DNA from: Cudoniella acicularis
Lineage: Eukaryota; Ascomycota; Leotiomycetes; Helotiales; Helotiaceae
Assembly (NCBI GenBank): GCA_013054445.1
Contig: JAAMPI010000061.1
Coordinates: forward strand, 1-64,000
DNA: 64,000 bases
Direction of reading: 5' to 3'
Made by a program: the position numbers and the translations under genes. The notes beneath the pieces were generated by a model, which was given only the letters and a program-made list of their open reading frames with translations, was not told the DNA's origin and did not search any database. Shown here one piece after another: positions 11,611 through 21,955 of the stretch. Numbering within the stretch: the stretch's first letter is position 1; each line of letters begins with the position of its first letter.

Positions 11611-12973
11611 TTAAATATTTTCTTCGTCGAAACCGAAACCAGTCCAGCCTTTAAAATCATCCGCGAAGTGGACGGCGGCTGCAAGGTATCGTTCATGGAC
11701 ATCGCCCCATGTAAAAGCTGCTTCTTTCATAGCTCGTAGTGCTGTTTTATTAGCACATTTCTTCTCCACTTTTCATCAAGGGGTATTACCTTTAACATAG
11801 TGAGCATCCGTGGCCCAAGGCCCGCTAACAGCCATTTTCTCAACGTAATTCCACTGCTTATCCGGTTTTGTCTCGATATCATCATTAATATTCGGTCTTA
11901 GCTGCGCAATATACACGGCTATTGTCAAAAGCCACCACTGCCTCACGAGACTTATGTGAAATCTTTTGGGTATTAAAGGCAGGAGAATTCTGACTGCATG
12001 GCTGGTAGTAAGTATATGAACCATAAAGAAATCGTACGCATGTGTTCCAGGTTTAACCGTTCGAGTAAGAAGGGCAACCGCGGCTTCTTGGGAATCTTGG
12101 AATTGCTTGTTGGGATCGACAATTTTCCACGCGTTCCAATGCTCGAGGACTAGATTTTCGTGGTTGTAAAATAAATCCTCGATATTCTTGTCCCCTCGAT
12201 CTTGGAAAAGGCCATCAAATCTTTTATCTTCTGCTATTTTGTAGAGAATCTCGAGAGGTGAGGTCGTGGAATAGCTCGACGGTTTTGTGTAGGAAGATTC
12301 ATCAATGTATTTGTGAAGATAGTTGTACGCAGTGCAGCTCATGGCTAATGCCTCCATGCCAATTTCTTTGCTCGAGATTTCGTATGCATAGCCCAAATGA
12401 ATTAATGGGTGGCCGACTAGAGTTTCAAGTTAGCAATATACTCCTGCAGGACAATTTAAAATACATACGCCCTGCAATGACTCCATTGATCAAGGGGTTC
12501 TTTCCACTAAACAGATACTCATCTGCAACTCTAGTCCAATCATAATTAAACTTCAGAGCAAGTTCGTCCTCAAAAAAATCAACATAAGCTCTTTGGTATT
12601 TCTTGTCCCCCAAAAAGTCTCTCCAGTCGGCGTCTGAAATCTCCGCAGGCGAATCCTCCCAAGCTTCAAGCTCTTTCGACTCCTCATCGTAGATCTTCTG
12701 CATTTGAGTGACGTCTGCTCCTAGGAGATATGCTGAGCCCAGAAGATGCGGCATATGATTATGATACTGGAGATTGTGGTATATGATTGCGTGATTGACA
12801 TGATTTGCTCGAAGTAAATGCTTGAGAGTCCTTGGCCTTTTCTCTGGAGCTGTCTCAACATCGTGGATCTCCACAGATGGAAGGTCGATTGATTGAGCAG
12901 CATAATCACTGCTAGTCAAAAATTTGTGAATTCGATTCACCAAAGGTACCCACGCTATCATAGGAGCCGACAT
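11611..12973 (-). CDS. Questin-oxidase-like protein (PF14027/DUF4243)
   Basis: ATG is at 12973. Exons are 12973-12469, 12416-11790 and 11741-11611; the introns (52 and 48 nt) are GT-AG with matching phase, giving 420 residues. Helical, His-rich segments such as HNLQYHNHMPHLLGSAYLLGA in the first exon (split here as HNLQYHNHMPHLLG plus SAYLLGA), GHPLIHLGYAYE across the first splice and TSHAVRILLP in the second match the questin-oxidase-like family. It includes GedK, which opens the anthraquinone questin, and AflY of aflatoxin synthesis. The C-terminus after splicing ends in FTWGDVHERYLAAAVHFADD. Many fungi carry such a protein outside any cluster, and here the neighbours are rad17 and a ubiquitin-pathway protein, so a secondary-metabolite role is not indicated. 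Substrate unknown. It is divergent from the next gene with about 304 bp between starts. Confidence 0.85.
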
Positions 12974-13277
12974 GATCGCAATTGGCTGAAATTTCGTGAA
13001 GTCCTGACTTTTGAAGCTGTTGGGAATCGCAGAGCCAAATAATGTACCCGGGTGGGGAAGGGCTGCAAGATGAGCTCACATGGCACTGTAGGCCAGGGGG
13101 TGTGCCGCTTCCGGGCTCGGATTTAGGTTTTACCGAGCCGCTATTCGAATTTAGGCATAGCTTGCTTGACTCCTGGACATCATCCATATCCATATCTTCC
13201 AAAAGACTTCTGAGGTTCTCTAACATCGTGCTGATCAGAAGATACTCCCAAGAACAACCGTCGGAAATCCAACAGCC
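12974..13277. promoter_or_regulatory. Shared divergent promoter region
   Basis: 304 bp separate the ATGs of the questin-oxidase-like gene (-) and the UBE3D-like gene (+). Both promoters must lie here or inside the genes. No TATA box or clear palindrome was noticed. Confidence 0.45.
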
Positions 13278-15110
13278 ATGTCTGGACACAAACCCCTGAT
13301 ATATGCTGAGTTGCTATCCAATATCCGTCAGATTTCCATTATCGCCGCCCTGGACACGCCATGTGATGCAAGCACGAAGGCTACATTGTCTAGCAATAGT
13401 CAACAGATTATCCTGAACCACGGAGGAGAGACGACTACCTTGGATCTACCAGGAAAGGTCGCTGCAAATGCCCAACTTCAAAAGCCAGCCCTAGGCAAGA
13501 AAGAGTTATCATGGCGTCTTCCTGTAGCAGGCGCGTTCACGCGCGAAGATGTAGAGAATGCGCAGAGTATTGAAGGGCCATGGTCAGCAAAGAGCTTGGG
13601 GGAAGATTCGGAATTTTATTGTCGATCCTGCGATGCAGCTATTATTGAAAGAGGATCTATAAAGACCTGGAAAGACTTACCAAGCGATAACTGGGCCGAG
13701 ATGATGGATTTCTGGCATTGTCATAAACCAGATGATAATGACCATGATCATGACCATCAGTCGAATAGTGAAAGTGGCCATGCGAATAGCAACAATGCCG
13801 AGGACTCCAACGTGAACAGAGGCTATGGAGCGAACACAAAATTTGTCGCGCGACCTGGAACAGCCTTCGTCAACCTCACAACATTCCTCCTCACTAATTT
13901 TGATTGCCTTGGCTTGCAGGTAAGATATTGTGTTCCATTTTATCTCTCTTTCATGGAATTTCTCCAAGTTCACGGGTATCAAGAAGGTGGCCATGCATTG
14001 CTCCGCATTTCAGTTGTCTGGCCACCGATACAACTACCCAAAATTGATAACTTGTTTTCCTTCTGCACGTTTCAGCAGAAGATCTTGTAGGTGTACCCTC
14101 TTCTTTCGTTGATGGGTTCCCTACTTGATTAGTGGTAACCAAGCTCGTTGCATGCCCGCCATGTTTTCGTCAGATCTTGGAAAGCCATGGGATTTGATAC
14201 GAGGCACATTTCCGCAATCCTCCTGAAGAACTTTTCGCGCCTTGATAGGGAATTTTCTTCACCCGAATGGTGTATCCTGCTCCCAGCTCTTTCAGGGTTT
14301 GTCAGGATGTGGTCGTACTGTTGAAAACTTGAATTTTGCTATACTCCTGACGCGATTCAACATACTAATGAAGTTCAGACAAGAAAATCGCAAAATGTAT
14401 CTTCAGAATATCAAGCAATAGAGTGCAAAAACTGCAGCAACTACATTGGTTACATCGACAAACAGTCTGAAGGGACGAGACTTTTCAAGTGGAGGCTGCA
14501 ATCAGCGCAGTCACTCTCTTCCCCCCTCCCATCCGAATCACCTTCTACCTCCTCAATCATTTCGACCCAACTCTTCAATATTTTGCAAGCGCAATGTTGT
14601 TCACGGGTGCTGCTGTCGCCGATGGGTTGGACAACCTCCAATATCCCCCATCCGAACTCATCCGACAAATCTACGACCGCGCACCCAGCCTCATTGGTGC
14701 CATATGCCTCTTCATCTTCCGAATCCACCCCTTTCGAAACCTCAACGACGAATTCTGCTTCTATCTCATCCTCCTCGCCTACGGGCTTCTCAGCATTCAT
14801 ATCGATATGGGTCTTGGCGTCCGGTTTGCGTTTTTCCTCGACGAGCTTCTCGGTTGGTGAGCAGCCGAACTCGCCCACAAAAGCTGTGTTGACTGGCATT
14901 CTAGCCATGAAAGTGTTTTGGACGGAAGTAACGGAAGAAGCTGCTGTCAAATTGGCGGAAAATGCTGCCGTGGAAGAACTGTCGCTGCCGGTGGAAGCAG
15001 TCCAGGAATTATCAGCCTGTCTTCGTGACAGTGCTGCATTGCTGCCACCGAGCGCGAGGAAGTTTCAGGAGTGGGATGTAGGATTACTAGAAAGATTTGA
15101 AGAGAAATGA
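13278..15110 (+). CDS. UBE3D-like HECT_2 (E2-binding) protein
   Basis: Exon A runs from ATG 13278 to 13919 and ends at a CAG/GTAAGA donor. The last exon is best placed at 14379-15110, after a TACTAAT branch-like site and a TTCAG acceptor, in matching phase 0; together they give 457 residues. Two CxxC pairs (CRSCDAAI and CKNCSNYIG) followed by FKWRL, and the first-exon segment WAEMMDFWHCHKP, fit the HECT_2 family (PF09814), whose human member UBE3D binds the E2 UBE2C. A His/Asp-rich insert (DNDHDHDHQ) follows the HCHKP motif. A Ser/Thr-rich low-complexity stretch precedes the C-terminal helices (VFWTEVTEEAAVKLAENA). The 459 nt between the exons is long for an intron in this window and could hide a small exon that I could not define. 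Confidence 0.72.
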
Positions 15111-16541
15111 AATACTATCATCCTCGGTCCTCGCGAACGAGAGATTACTCCAAACCCCCAGGTTACCATAATTTTTTGAATGCTGATGTGAAGAAAAGAA
15201 AGCAATCTAGCAAGATGCTATTGCGAAACCAAGCTGTAGCGGAACTGTTCAAGTCAGGTAGACCATCAAGTCATTGGGCATATTCTAATATTTGGGTAGG
15301 AACCGCAAGTTACAACGCAAACGAATGAGAAGGTACAATAAGGGGAAATCTTACACAAGGACATACCAAAAGTAAGTCGTCATCCAAGACCCCCAAAACT
15401 CCAGGTAGTGTGTGGGGTAAGTTATCATCGATGGGTGATTATATAAGCAAATATCACGTGATAGTCATTTTGCATCCGCTAGAGTCAAAATATGCAGTTT
15501 TCACCTCCACGGTCTCATATCTCAACAACGACAAAATCCACAGCGCCTACAAACGAGACACAGAAGGCCCAATAGGTTCTTTAACCACACCTTCTCTTAG
15601 CATATCAACACTTCAATACTATTGTTATTGTTTCTGTCTTTCCAATCCATACATGTCTATTTTAAGAAGCTCGGTTGGGCGCCGATGCATGCCACGTCAA
15701 TTCTTCCTTTCGAGGTTCTCGAATGTGGGTAACAATCGTTGGACACCAAAATCAGATGCTTCTATTGAGGCTCGAAGTCTATCGCATTTTACTGGCTGTT
15801 GTCAGCCAGTGGCACACCAGAGGTCCAGATGGAGTCAAACTGGACAAAGAGTTACGCGCCGAGTGTTCTGAGGTGCGTGTCGACAAGCTTCTCATTCGCG
15901 CAACGTTCGACACCTTCTGCGCCGGGGCGCCAATGAGCGTAGATTGATGTTCCACTCGCGCGCGCGATCCAGTGGCATCCACACCTTCTCACATCCTAAT
16001 TTTGGCTGTGCTTGCGCTTCTGCGCTCCTGGTTCGCAGGAAAAATACAAACCGCTCGTTATTGGCTACCGACACCAGATTCGACCTCCTCGCATTGGCGA
16101 AGGCACGCTGGGCACCTGCTTGTCGATGGTTTCTCCACATGTCTTTGTGCTAAGAGCCCGTTCTCTGCAGCGCGTCTACGGATTGGGCCCGGTGGTCAGT
16201 ACTGCTGGCCCAAATCAAGGCCAGATGGCGATGCCCATGTCTGGCTTTGGCGCCAGCCATTAGCATTTTCGCGCTGGGAAATCGAGCTGGTCGTATAAAC
16301 ATTCTGGCTCCCCAGTGAATCCGTATGTTATTCTTCATTGCCACCTAATTATCGTTGCTGTTGTCTGTTTTGCAAAGTCTTCGTAGATCGAAGCATTTCT
16401 ATCTTTTAATCATTCCTTACTTTACCGAACACTGGTTGTCCGTCTTACATACATTCCAACGACTGGGAATATAGCTATTTTACCCTTCCAGTCAGCCAGG
16501 CACATAGCTATTTATACTCGACAATTCCTGCAACCACCAAA
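15111..16541. other. Intergenic or long leader, no gene seen
   Basis: The 1.4 kb upstream of the methyltransferase gene contains several frames under 155 residues with no recognisable domain. A GC-richer block lies at about 15840-16270. A long transcribed leader with upstream ATGs is possible but cannot be shown from sequence. Confidence 0.5.
15452..15463. promoter_or_regulatory. Palindromic E-box TATCACGTGATA
   Basis: This perfect 12 bp palindrome is centred on CACGTG. The core TCACGTGA is the kind of site bound by Cbf1/bHLH factors. It lies about 1.1 kb upstream of the methyltransferase ATG and 340 bp after the UBE3D-like stop, so its target is uncertain. Confidence 0.4.
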
Positions 16542-19331
16542 ATGGCTACATTAGATTTCTTACCGGCCACTACATATTGCCCACCATCACCTGCGCAGGA
16601 TCGCAGGAAACAAAACCCTCTTAATACAATAATGGAAGATGATGAAGAGTCGCAACGAAGCTCAATGATAACGGATAGACGACAAGGGCGGGAGAGGTCA
16701 CCAAAGAAAGCAGACTACCTCTCACCCTGGAGCGATCATTTCCCTACGCCCCGCGGTAACCATTTCATGTCCGCCCCTATCCCACCCTCCACATCCTCCT
16801 CAGATACCGAAAGCGACATCTCTCCATGCCCTTCATCGGCACCGTGGACTAAGACCAGTTTCACCACGGAGGCTACCGATTTCGATGATCTCTACGATGT
16901 ATCATCCGACGAAGATTCGAGAAGAAAAAACACTATTCGAAGGAGAAGTGCTACACGACAAGTCAACAGAGCCAATCGCTCCTCTGTTGATTCTATCTCC
17001 AGCAAAACTTCCCGCGATTCTCTGCCAGTGCTAGCCATCCCTTTACAGGGTGATCCGTGGCCTGGTGTCGAAGCATTCAAGCTTCTAACATCTCCCATCC
17101 CCCCAACTCCCCCACCAAAGGTTCCAATGTCACCAGCTCTCTTCTCGTACTTGCAATCCCAAGAAGTTCCATCTTGCTCTGCTCCTCCATCCCTAGATGG
17201 AAGTCTCGACTCCGATCAACTGGCAGCAATGTCGGCACCACCAACACCAGATATTGGTAGTGTGAATGGAGATGACGAAGATGCCTGGGGCAGTGGAGTT
17301 CAACTCCAACCAGCCGCGATGGCAACCCTGCAGGCCCTATCCGGTGGTGACCACGTCTTTGAACACCAACCAGAGCAAGTACTTGAATTGACTGACGCTG
17401 ATATCACCCCCGCTTGCTCTCCCGTCCGGGAAATGCAGCAAAGCCTCCCACCTCTCGTCACAAGTATCCACAGAAACAACTCGGTTGTTCTCTCACCAGA
17501 TCAGCAGCGATCTCTCAACAGCCTCACCAAGCTCGAGATCCCATCACCTGGCGGCTTCTTCTCTACTCTTTCTCTTAGTGCGAGGCATACATGGCATCTC
17601 GTACCATGCACTCCCGAGTCCGCTGCCCCACCTTCATCGACAACCGCCGAACACTTCTACAAGACCCCATGGTCAAATGCCCCAGTGGAACGCATGGTGG
17701 AGGTTCCCGAGATGTCAGAAACCATGTCAGAAGGTCTTCCAACTGCCCGACCGATTTTCAACCAGCAAGTCCCTACCGAGACAACCCCTAAGGTCTCAGC
17801 CGCAACCCATGCCGAGGAAGATATTGTAGCTGACGAGATTATCACCGACTACGCAAATGGATACACACTCAAGCTTGAAGATATCTCCGTGGAGAACGTC
17901 GACCGTACTGGTATGTGGCTTGCAGCTCAAAGCTCATACCTCGCCGAGCTCATCAACCCTACCGAGGAGCGCGACGATGAGGTTGCATTGCTCCAGCGTG
18001 TCGCCAGTATCAAGAGCCAAAGAGAGGTAGTCGAAATTGATGAGACCCCATCACCACCCCGCAAAACTGTCCGCTTTTCTGAGATTCCTTCTACGTCCGT
18101 CATTGCTTGCCCACTTCCATCTGGGAGTGATCAACAAGAGTCGGCTTACTATCGCGCTTTCCAGCATTTCATTTCTCGATCACGCTATCGTGACACCTTT
18201 GTTCACCGCATTCCAAGATTCGAGGCTCTCCAGGCTCAGCGAGTGGTTTTCCCGGCCGCTCACCGTGCTCAGCTTCTCGGGAAGTATCAACTTAGCGTTG
18301 TACCCTTGAGCCCCAAGCGTCGTATGTCCGCGAACGTTGCTCGAGGAGACGAGATTTCTCCGGAAGATCCAGAGAAGATGAAGCGTGAGAAGGAGCATGA
18401 GGCATTCACCCAGATGGCACCTGCCACCTGGAATGTCATGGCTATCAAGCTTCTTAATGGAGGCCGCCTGATCGCTGCACCAGTAGCAAAGCGCCTTGCC
18501 AGACTTTCTTCGATGGGTCCCACCAACAATGGCACACCCAGAGATCGCGCCAGGATCTTGGATCTCGGAGGACAAGCTACTTGCGACTGGGCATGGCACT
18601 GCGCTGCTGAGTACCCCAATACCAAGGTGTACACTGTCACAACAAAGGCTCTGCGCCAACTTTCCAACTCCAACATTCGCGGCCCTAAGAACCACCGTCA
18701 AATCGCCGTCGATCGCTTGGTCAAGCTTCCGTTCAAAGACAATCAGTTTGATCTCATCTCCGCACGGGAGATCTATAGCATCTTGAAACAGAAGGGCGAG
18801 AACGGACAAGACGAATGGGATGCGTGCCTCAAAGAGTGTATGCGTGTTCTCAAACCTGGCGGATACCTCGAGTTCTCTATCATGGACTCTGACATCGTCA
18901 ATGCAGGGCCTCAAGGTCTAGCGAAGAGTGTTGAGTTTGGCTTCAACCTCAACACCTTGGGTTATGATCCTCAACCAACTAAGCTGTGGCTCGGCAGACT
19001 CAAGAGAGCTGGATTTTTTGGCATCAAGCGTGCTTGGACCTTCTTGCCAATGGGCGCGAAGATCGAGGACAAAGTCATCAACAGAGATAGCATGGGTGTG
19101 GAAGTCAAATTGGAACTTGAGGCAATGGTATCTGGCAGCACCGAAAACGCGGCAAGCATTTGCGGTATCGTTGGCGGATGGGCCTGGGAGAAGTGGCTGC
19201 TGAGATGCAAGTTGCAGACCGTTGGTAACGAGGGGAAGTTAGATGGTGTTCAAGATATTATTGAGGAGGGCCGCACTTGCGGTGCTGGATGGAGAACTGT
19301 TAGCGGATGGGCACGAAAGCCTCTGAACTGA
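16542..19331 (+). CDS. Large fungal SAM-dependent methyltransferase
   Basis: This intron-free 929-residue protein starts at ATG 16542 (context CCAAAATGG). The first 600 residues are Ser/Pro-rich and probably disordered, with acidic patches and many SP/TP sites. The C-terminal 300 residues form a class I methyltransferase: motif I ILDLGGQA near residue 672, then VKLPFKDNQFDLISAREIYS (motif II/III area), and ECMRVLKPGGYLEFSIMDSD (post-II). The motif I glycines read DLGGQ rather than DxGxG. The architecture, a long disordered N-terminus plus a methyltransferase 11/25-type domain, recalls fungal regulatory methyltransferases in the wider LaeA-like group, but LaeA itself is much shorter, so no direct equivalence is claimed. 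The substrate is unknown; localisation is not indicated by any clear signal. Confidence 0.85.
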   Translation: MATLDFLPATTYCPPSPAQDRRKQNPLNTIMEDDEESQRSSMITDRRQGRERSPKKADYLSPWSDHFPTPRGNHFMSAPIPPSTSSSDTESDISPCPSSAPWTKTSFTTEATDFDDLYDVSSDEDSRRKNTIRRRSATRQVNRANRSSVDSISSKTSRDSLPVLAIPLQGDPWPGVEAFKLLTSPIPPTPPPKVPMSPALFSYLQSQEVPSCSAPPSLDGSLDSDQLAAMSAPPTPDIGSVNGDDEDAWGSGVQLQPAAMATLQALSGGDHVFEHQPEQVLELTDADITPACSPVREMQQSLPPLVTSIHRNNSVVLSPDQQRSLNSLTKLEIPSPGGFFSTLSLSARHTWHLVPCTPESAAPPSSTTAEHFYKTPWSNAPVERMVEVPEMSETMSEGLPTARPIFNQQVPTETTPKVSAATHAEEDIVADEIITDYANGYTLKLEDISVENVDRTGMWLAAQSSYLAELINPTEERDDEVALLQRVASIKSQREVVEIDETPSPPRKTVRFSEIPSTSVIACPLPSGSDQQESAYYRAFQHFISRSRYRDTFVHRIPRFEALQAQRVVFPAAHRAQLLGKYQLSVVPLSPKRRMSANVARGDEISPEDPEKMKREKEHEAFTQMAPATWNVMAIKLLNGGRLIAAPVAKRLARLSSMGPTNNGTPRDRARILDLGGQATCDWAWHCAAEYPNTKVYTVTTKALRQLSNSNIRGPKNHRQIAVDRLVKLPFKDNQFDLISAREIYSILKQKGENGQDEWDACLKECMRVLKPGGYLEFSIMDSDIVNAGPQGLAKSVEFGFNLNTLGYDPQPTKLWLGRLKRAGFFGIKRAWTFLPMGAKIEDKVINRDSMGVEVKLELEAMVSGSTENAASICGIVGGWAWEKWLLRCKLQTVGNEGKLDGVQDIIEEGRTCGAGWRTVSGWARKPLN

Positions 19332-20257
19332 AAATGTACAGGCCTTTGGGAAAGGAAATGATGCTAAATTGGTTTTTCTGCTTTGGATTAGGATTGGTGA
19401 TTTCTCGGGGCGATATTTACTTAGGATTGTATGATTAATGTGGGGGATTTGGTGGTCCTCATTCTTTGCCCAAAAGGGGCGTTTCTCCTTTTTATTCAGA
19501 TATATTATATACGCGGCACATGACCGTGTCCAATACACTGCAATTCCCCTGTTACACAATGTTTCGATCTTAGTTACGCCTGATGTGAAGGAATCATCGG
19601 CGAGCAAGCCATATTGATGATCTGAGTGGTGGAGCGTATTGAAACCAAATAGGTCTAGCGTACCAACCCTTCGGTTGTTGCCCGCGAATTGTTCTGAAAC
19701 GCCCTTTGACCTCAAAACCCCTCCAAACTTCAAAACTTGCTGTTCTCTGTAAACAATTGGCTACCCCGCAATCCTGAGTGCCAGCCAACTTCCCTCCTCC
19801 GCCACATTCGCCCTATCTACCATACTGTCTAATGGCCATGGCCGACAAGTGTTCACGATGCCATCAGGCTCTTCTCATCCAAGGCCTCGTCAGTCACCAC
19901 TGGCCCCATGGTGCTCTCGACAGGCGAATTCCTTAAGATGATTCACTTCCTTTACTACACTAACTTATAAATTTTGCTGTGCGCTTGCAGTCATTCAGCT
20001 GTTTCTCTTTCATGCGAACAATCACGTTAATCGTCTGTTCTTAATCATAATCAATCACATCTCGACTTCCCGGCTACTGAATCAATACCTCTTCGACTCT
20101 TTATGACCTCTTTGTCGTCGTGAACAATCGAGAACAATTATATTGCGTTAGATATAGATGCTCTGGCTAAACTCTCCATCTTCGAGTCACTATCCTCGCA
20201 AAATTTTCTCAGAGCAATAAAAAAATCCTCTTAAAGCATCGAAACCGACGACTCACG
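19332..20257. other. Intergenic, no gene seen
   Basis: This is 3' sequence of the methyltransferase gene and the leader of the secreted-protein gene. Minus-strand frames at 19239-19788 have no coding character. Confidence 0.55.
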
Positions 20258-20941
20258 ATGTTCTCGAAACTCCTCCAACTTGGCCTTCTTGCCAGCTTTG
20301 TCTGCGCAGTCTTCATCCCTACATACGCAAAGCCGTCCTACAAGTTCCTGCCTCGAGCAGCCGGCAATTCTGCTGCGTCTATAATACTCCAAATCGCTCC
20401 CACCTCGAATTCATGCGACAACCCTCCTTACCCCGGAGAATGCGCGACCAACACCGAAGCAAGTCAGCCATTGATCGATAGCTTCGAGCGCTATGGAATA
20501 ACCAATACAAACGAGATGGCGGCAGTCATGGGCTTGATTGCCTTCGAATCGGGAGACTTCAAGGCCAACATCAACCACGTTCCAGGCAAAGCGGGCCAAG
20601 GCACCCGGAATATGATGTATCCGCAATATGTCCTTGAGTACGCGCAAAGTTTCCCGGAATTATCGTCACAAATTAGTAAAATAACTGCTGGGAGCAGTTC
20701 AGCTAGTCTTAGTGACGATCAATTGAACGCCGTTCGGGCACTCGTTCTCCCAGATCAATATTCGTTTGGTAGCGCGGCGTGGTTTTTAACAACACAATGT
20801 GCAAGCATACGTCCACAACTTCAAACTGGTACCCAGGCTGGGTTTGAGGCATACATGGGCTGCATTGGAACGACGGTGACGGACGCGAGACTAGCATATT
20901 GGACAGCAGGGATAGCAGCATTTAAGCCCTCGAGCAAGTAA
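20258..20941 (+). CDS. Small secreted protein, possibly lysozyme-like fold
   Basis: ATG 20258 opens a single-exon 227-residue protein. A classical signal peptide (KLLQLGLLASFVCAVFIPTYA) is followed by a mature domain of about 200 residues with a few Cys (CDNPPYPGEC, TTQCASI, MGCIGTT) consistent with disulphides. The segment GLIAFESGDFK followed by NHVPGKAGQGTRNM is a conserved-looking block that I associate with fungal secreted proteins of lysozyme-like shape; the Glu in FESGDF would be the candidate catalytic acid. That link is from memory of similar proteins and is not proven. It could be a cell-wall-active enzyme or an effector-like protein. The ATG follows a long leader with no upstream in-frame start. 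Confidence 0.8.
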   Translation: MFSKLLQLGLLASFVCAVFIPTYAKPSYKFLPRAAGNSAASIILQIAPTSNSCDNPPYPGECATNTEASQPLIDSFERYGITNTNEMAAVMGLIAFESGDFKANINHVPGKAGQGTRNMMYPQYVLEYAQSFPELSSQISKITAGSSSASLSDDQLNAVRALVLPDQYSFGSAAWFLTTQCASIRPQLQTGTQAGFEAYMGCIGTTVTDARLAYWTAGIAAFKPSSK

Positions 20942-21955
20942 TAACTGATGGACTAGCATAATAGATAAAAACAACTGCAGCGATGGGAATTCCGTGAAGA
21001 TATGATTGATTTCTTTGCTGGCAAAGGTCATGAAATACCTTACGTTTGCCCCGCTGCCATAACATAATACAATAAAGTACTTAATTCCCATAATTACTTT
21101 ACTATTGACTTTAGCACTTACAAAATTCGATTACTCAGGCATCGTGAATTTGATGTGAAGAGTCCGAAGGTATGTTATTCCTCCATCATATAGTACTGCA
21201 CCATTTTTCGCTAAGCACAAGAGCCAAAAGACTTGTCAGCAAAACATCGACTTGAGCTAATTAAGTGAGGATAGGTCTTTTGAATGTGTACCAAGGTAGG
21301 TGAAAGAAAAGCGAAGAAGCTCTACGTTGGCGCTTGACTCGCCCTTTTAGCGCAGATGCTCGTGGAACGTGATATACTGCTTCCTAAACCTTTTTCACAA
21401 CACTCTTTGCAACAACCAAGCCATCCGTGAAAACGACAACTCAGCAGGCGCTGGATTTCTAGCTACTTTTCTTAGAATTCCTATCTTTATAATCTCATTC
21501 TGCTACGATTATTATGTCTAATCCTTCTTGCCTTACGAAGTTATGTTTCCGATGGAAAGGGCTAGTTTTGCGGAAAAACGCTCTTCAAAGTACGGGTCCG
21601 AACTATCCCCCTTTATGTTTTCAAAAGTCTATATCGTTCCCACATAGTTAATGTCAAATACGGTTGCTTTTAGTTTCTGTTTCAATCTGCGGGAAGGATG
21701 GAGCTGTCCCCCAAAGAAAAGGAAAAAAATCATTGTCCGAAATATTTCCTGCTGGTGACCTATCCATCACTCATTTTCTCATTATCCTGGACTCCCTATT
21801 CAGATTGTCTACGGTCTACCCAGTATTCGCTGCTAATAACCGACACCTGAAAATCGGCACTTGGAAACCGACTAATCTTTGCTCATTTAGAGACACTGAA
21901 GCTCGAATTCCCAACTCAATAGAAGCCACTGGACTCATCAGCTACTGTACCCGCA
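20942..21955. other. Intergenic, no gene seen
   Basis: AT-rich sequence between the secreted-protein gene and the next predicted gene. The plus frame ending at 22014 starts without ATG and overlaps a better exon in another frame. Confidence 0.5.

Noticed and set aside
11611..12973. Secondary-metabolite cluster around the questin-oxidase-like gene
   Set aside because: Neighbours are rad17, a UBE3D-like gene and a stand-alone methyltransferase; no polyketide synthase, transporter or cluster regulator is present.
19239..19788. Minus frames at the 3' end of the methyltransferase gene
   Set aside because: They overlap coding sequence on the other strand and have no recognisable features.
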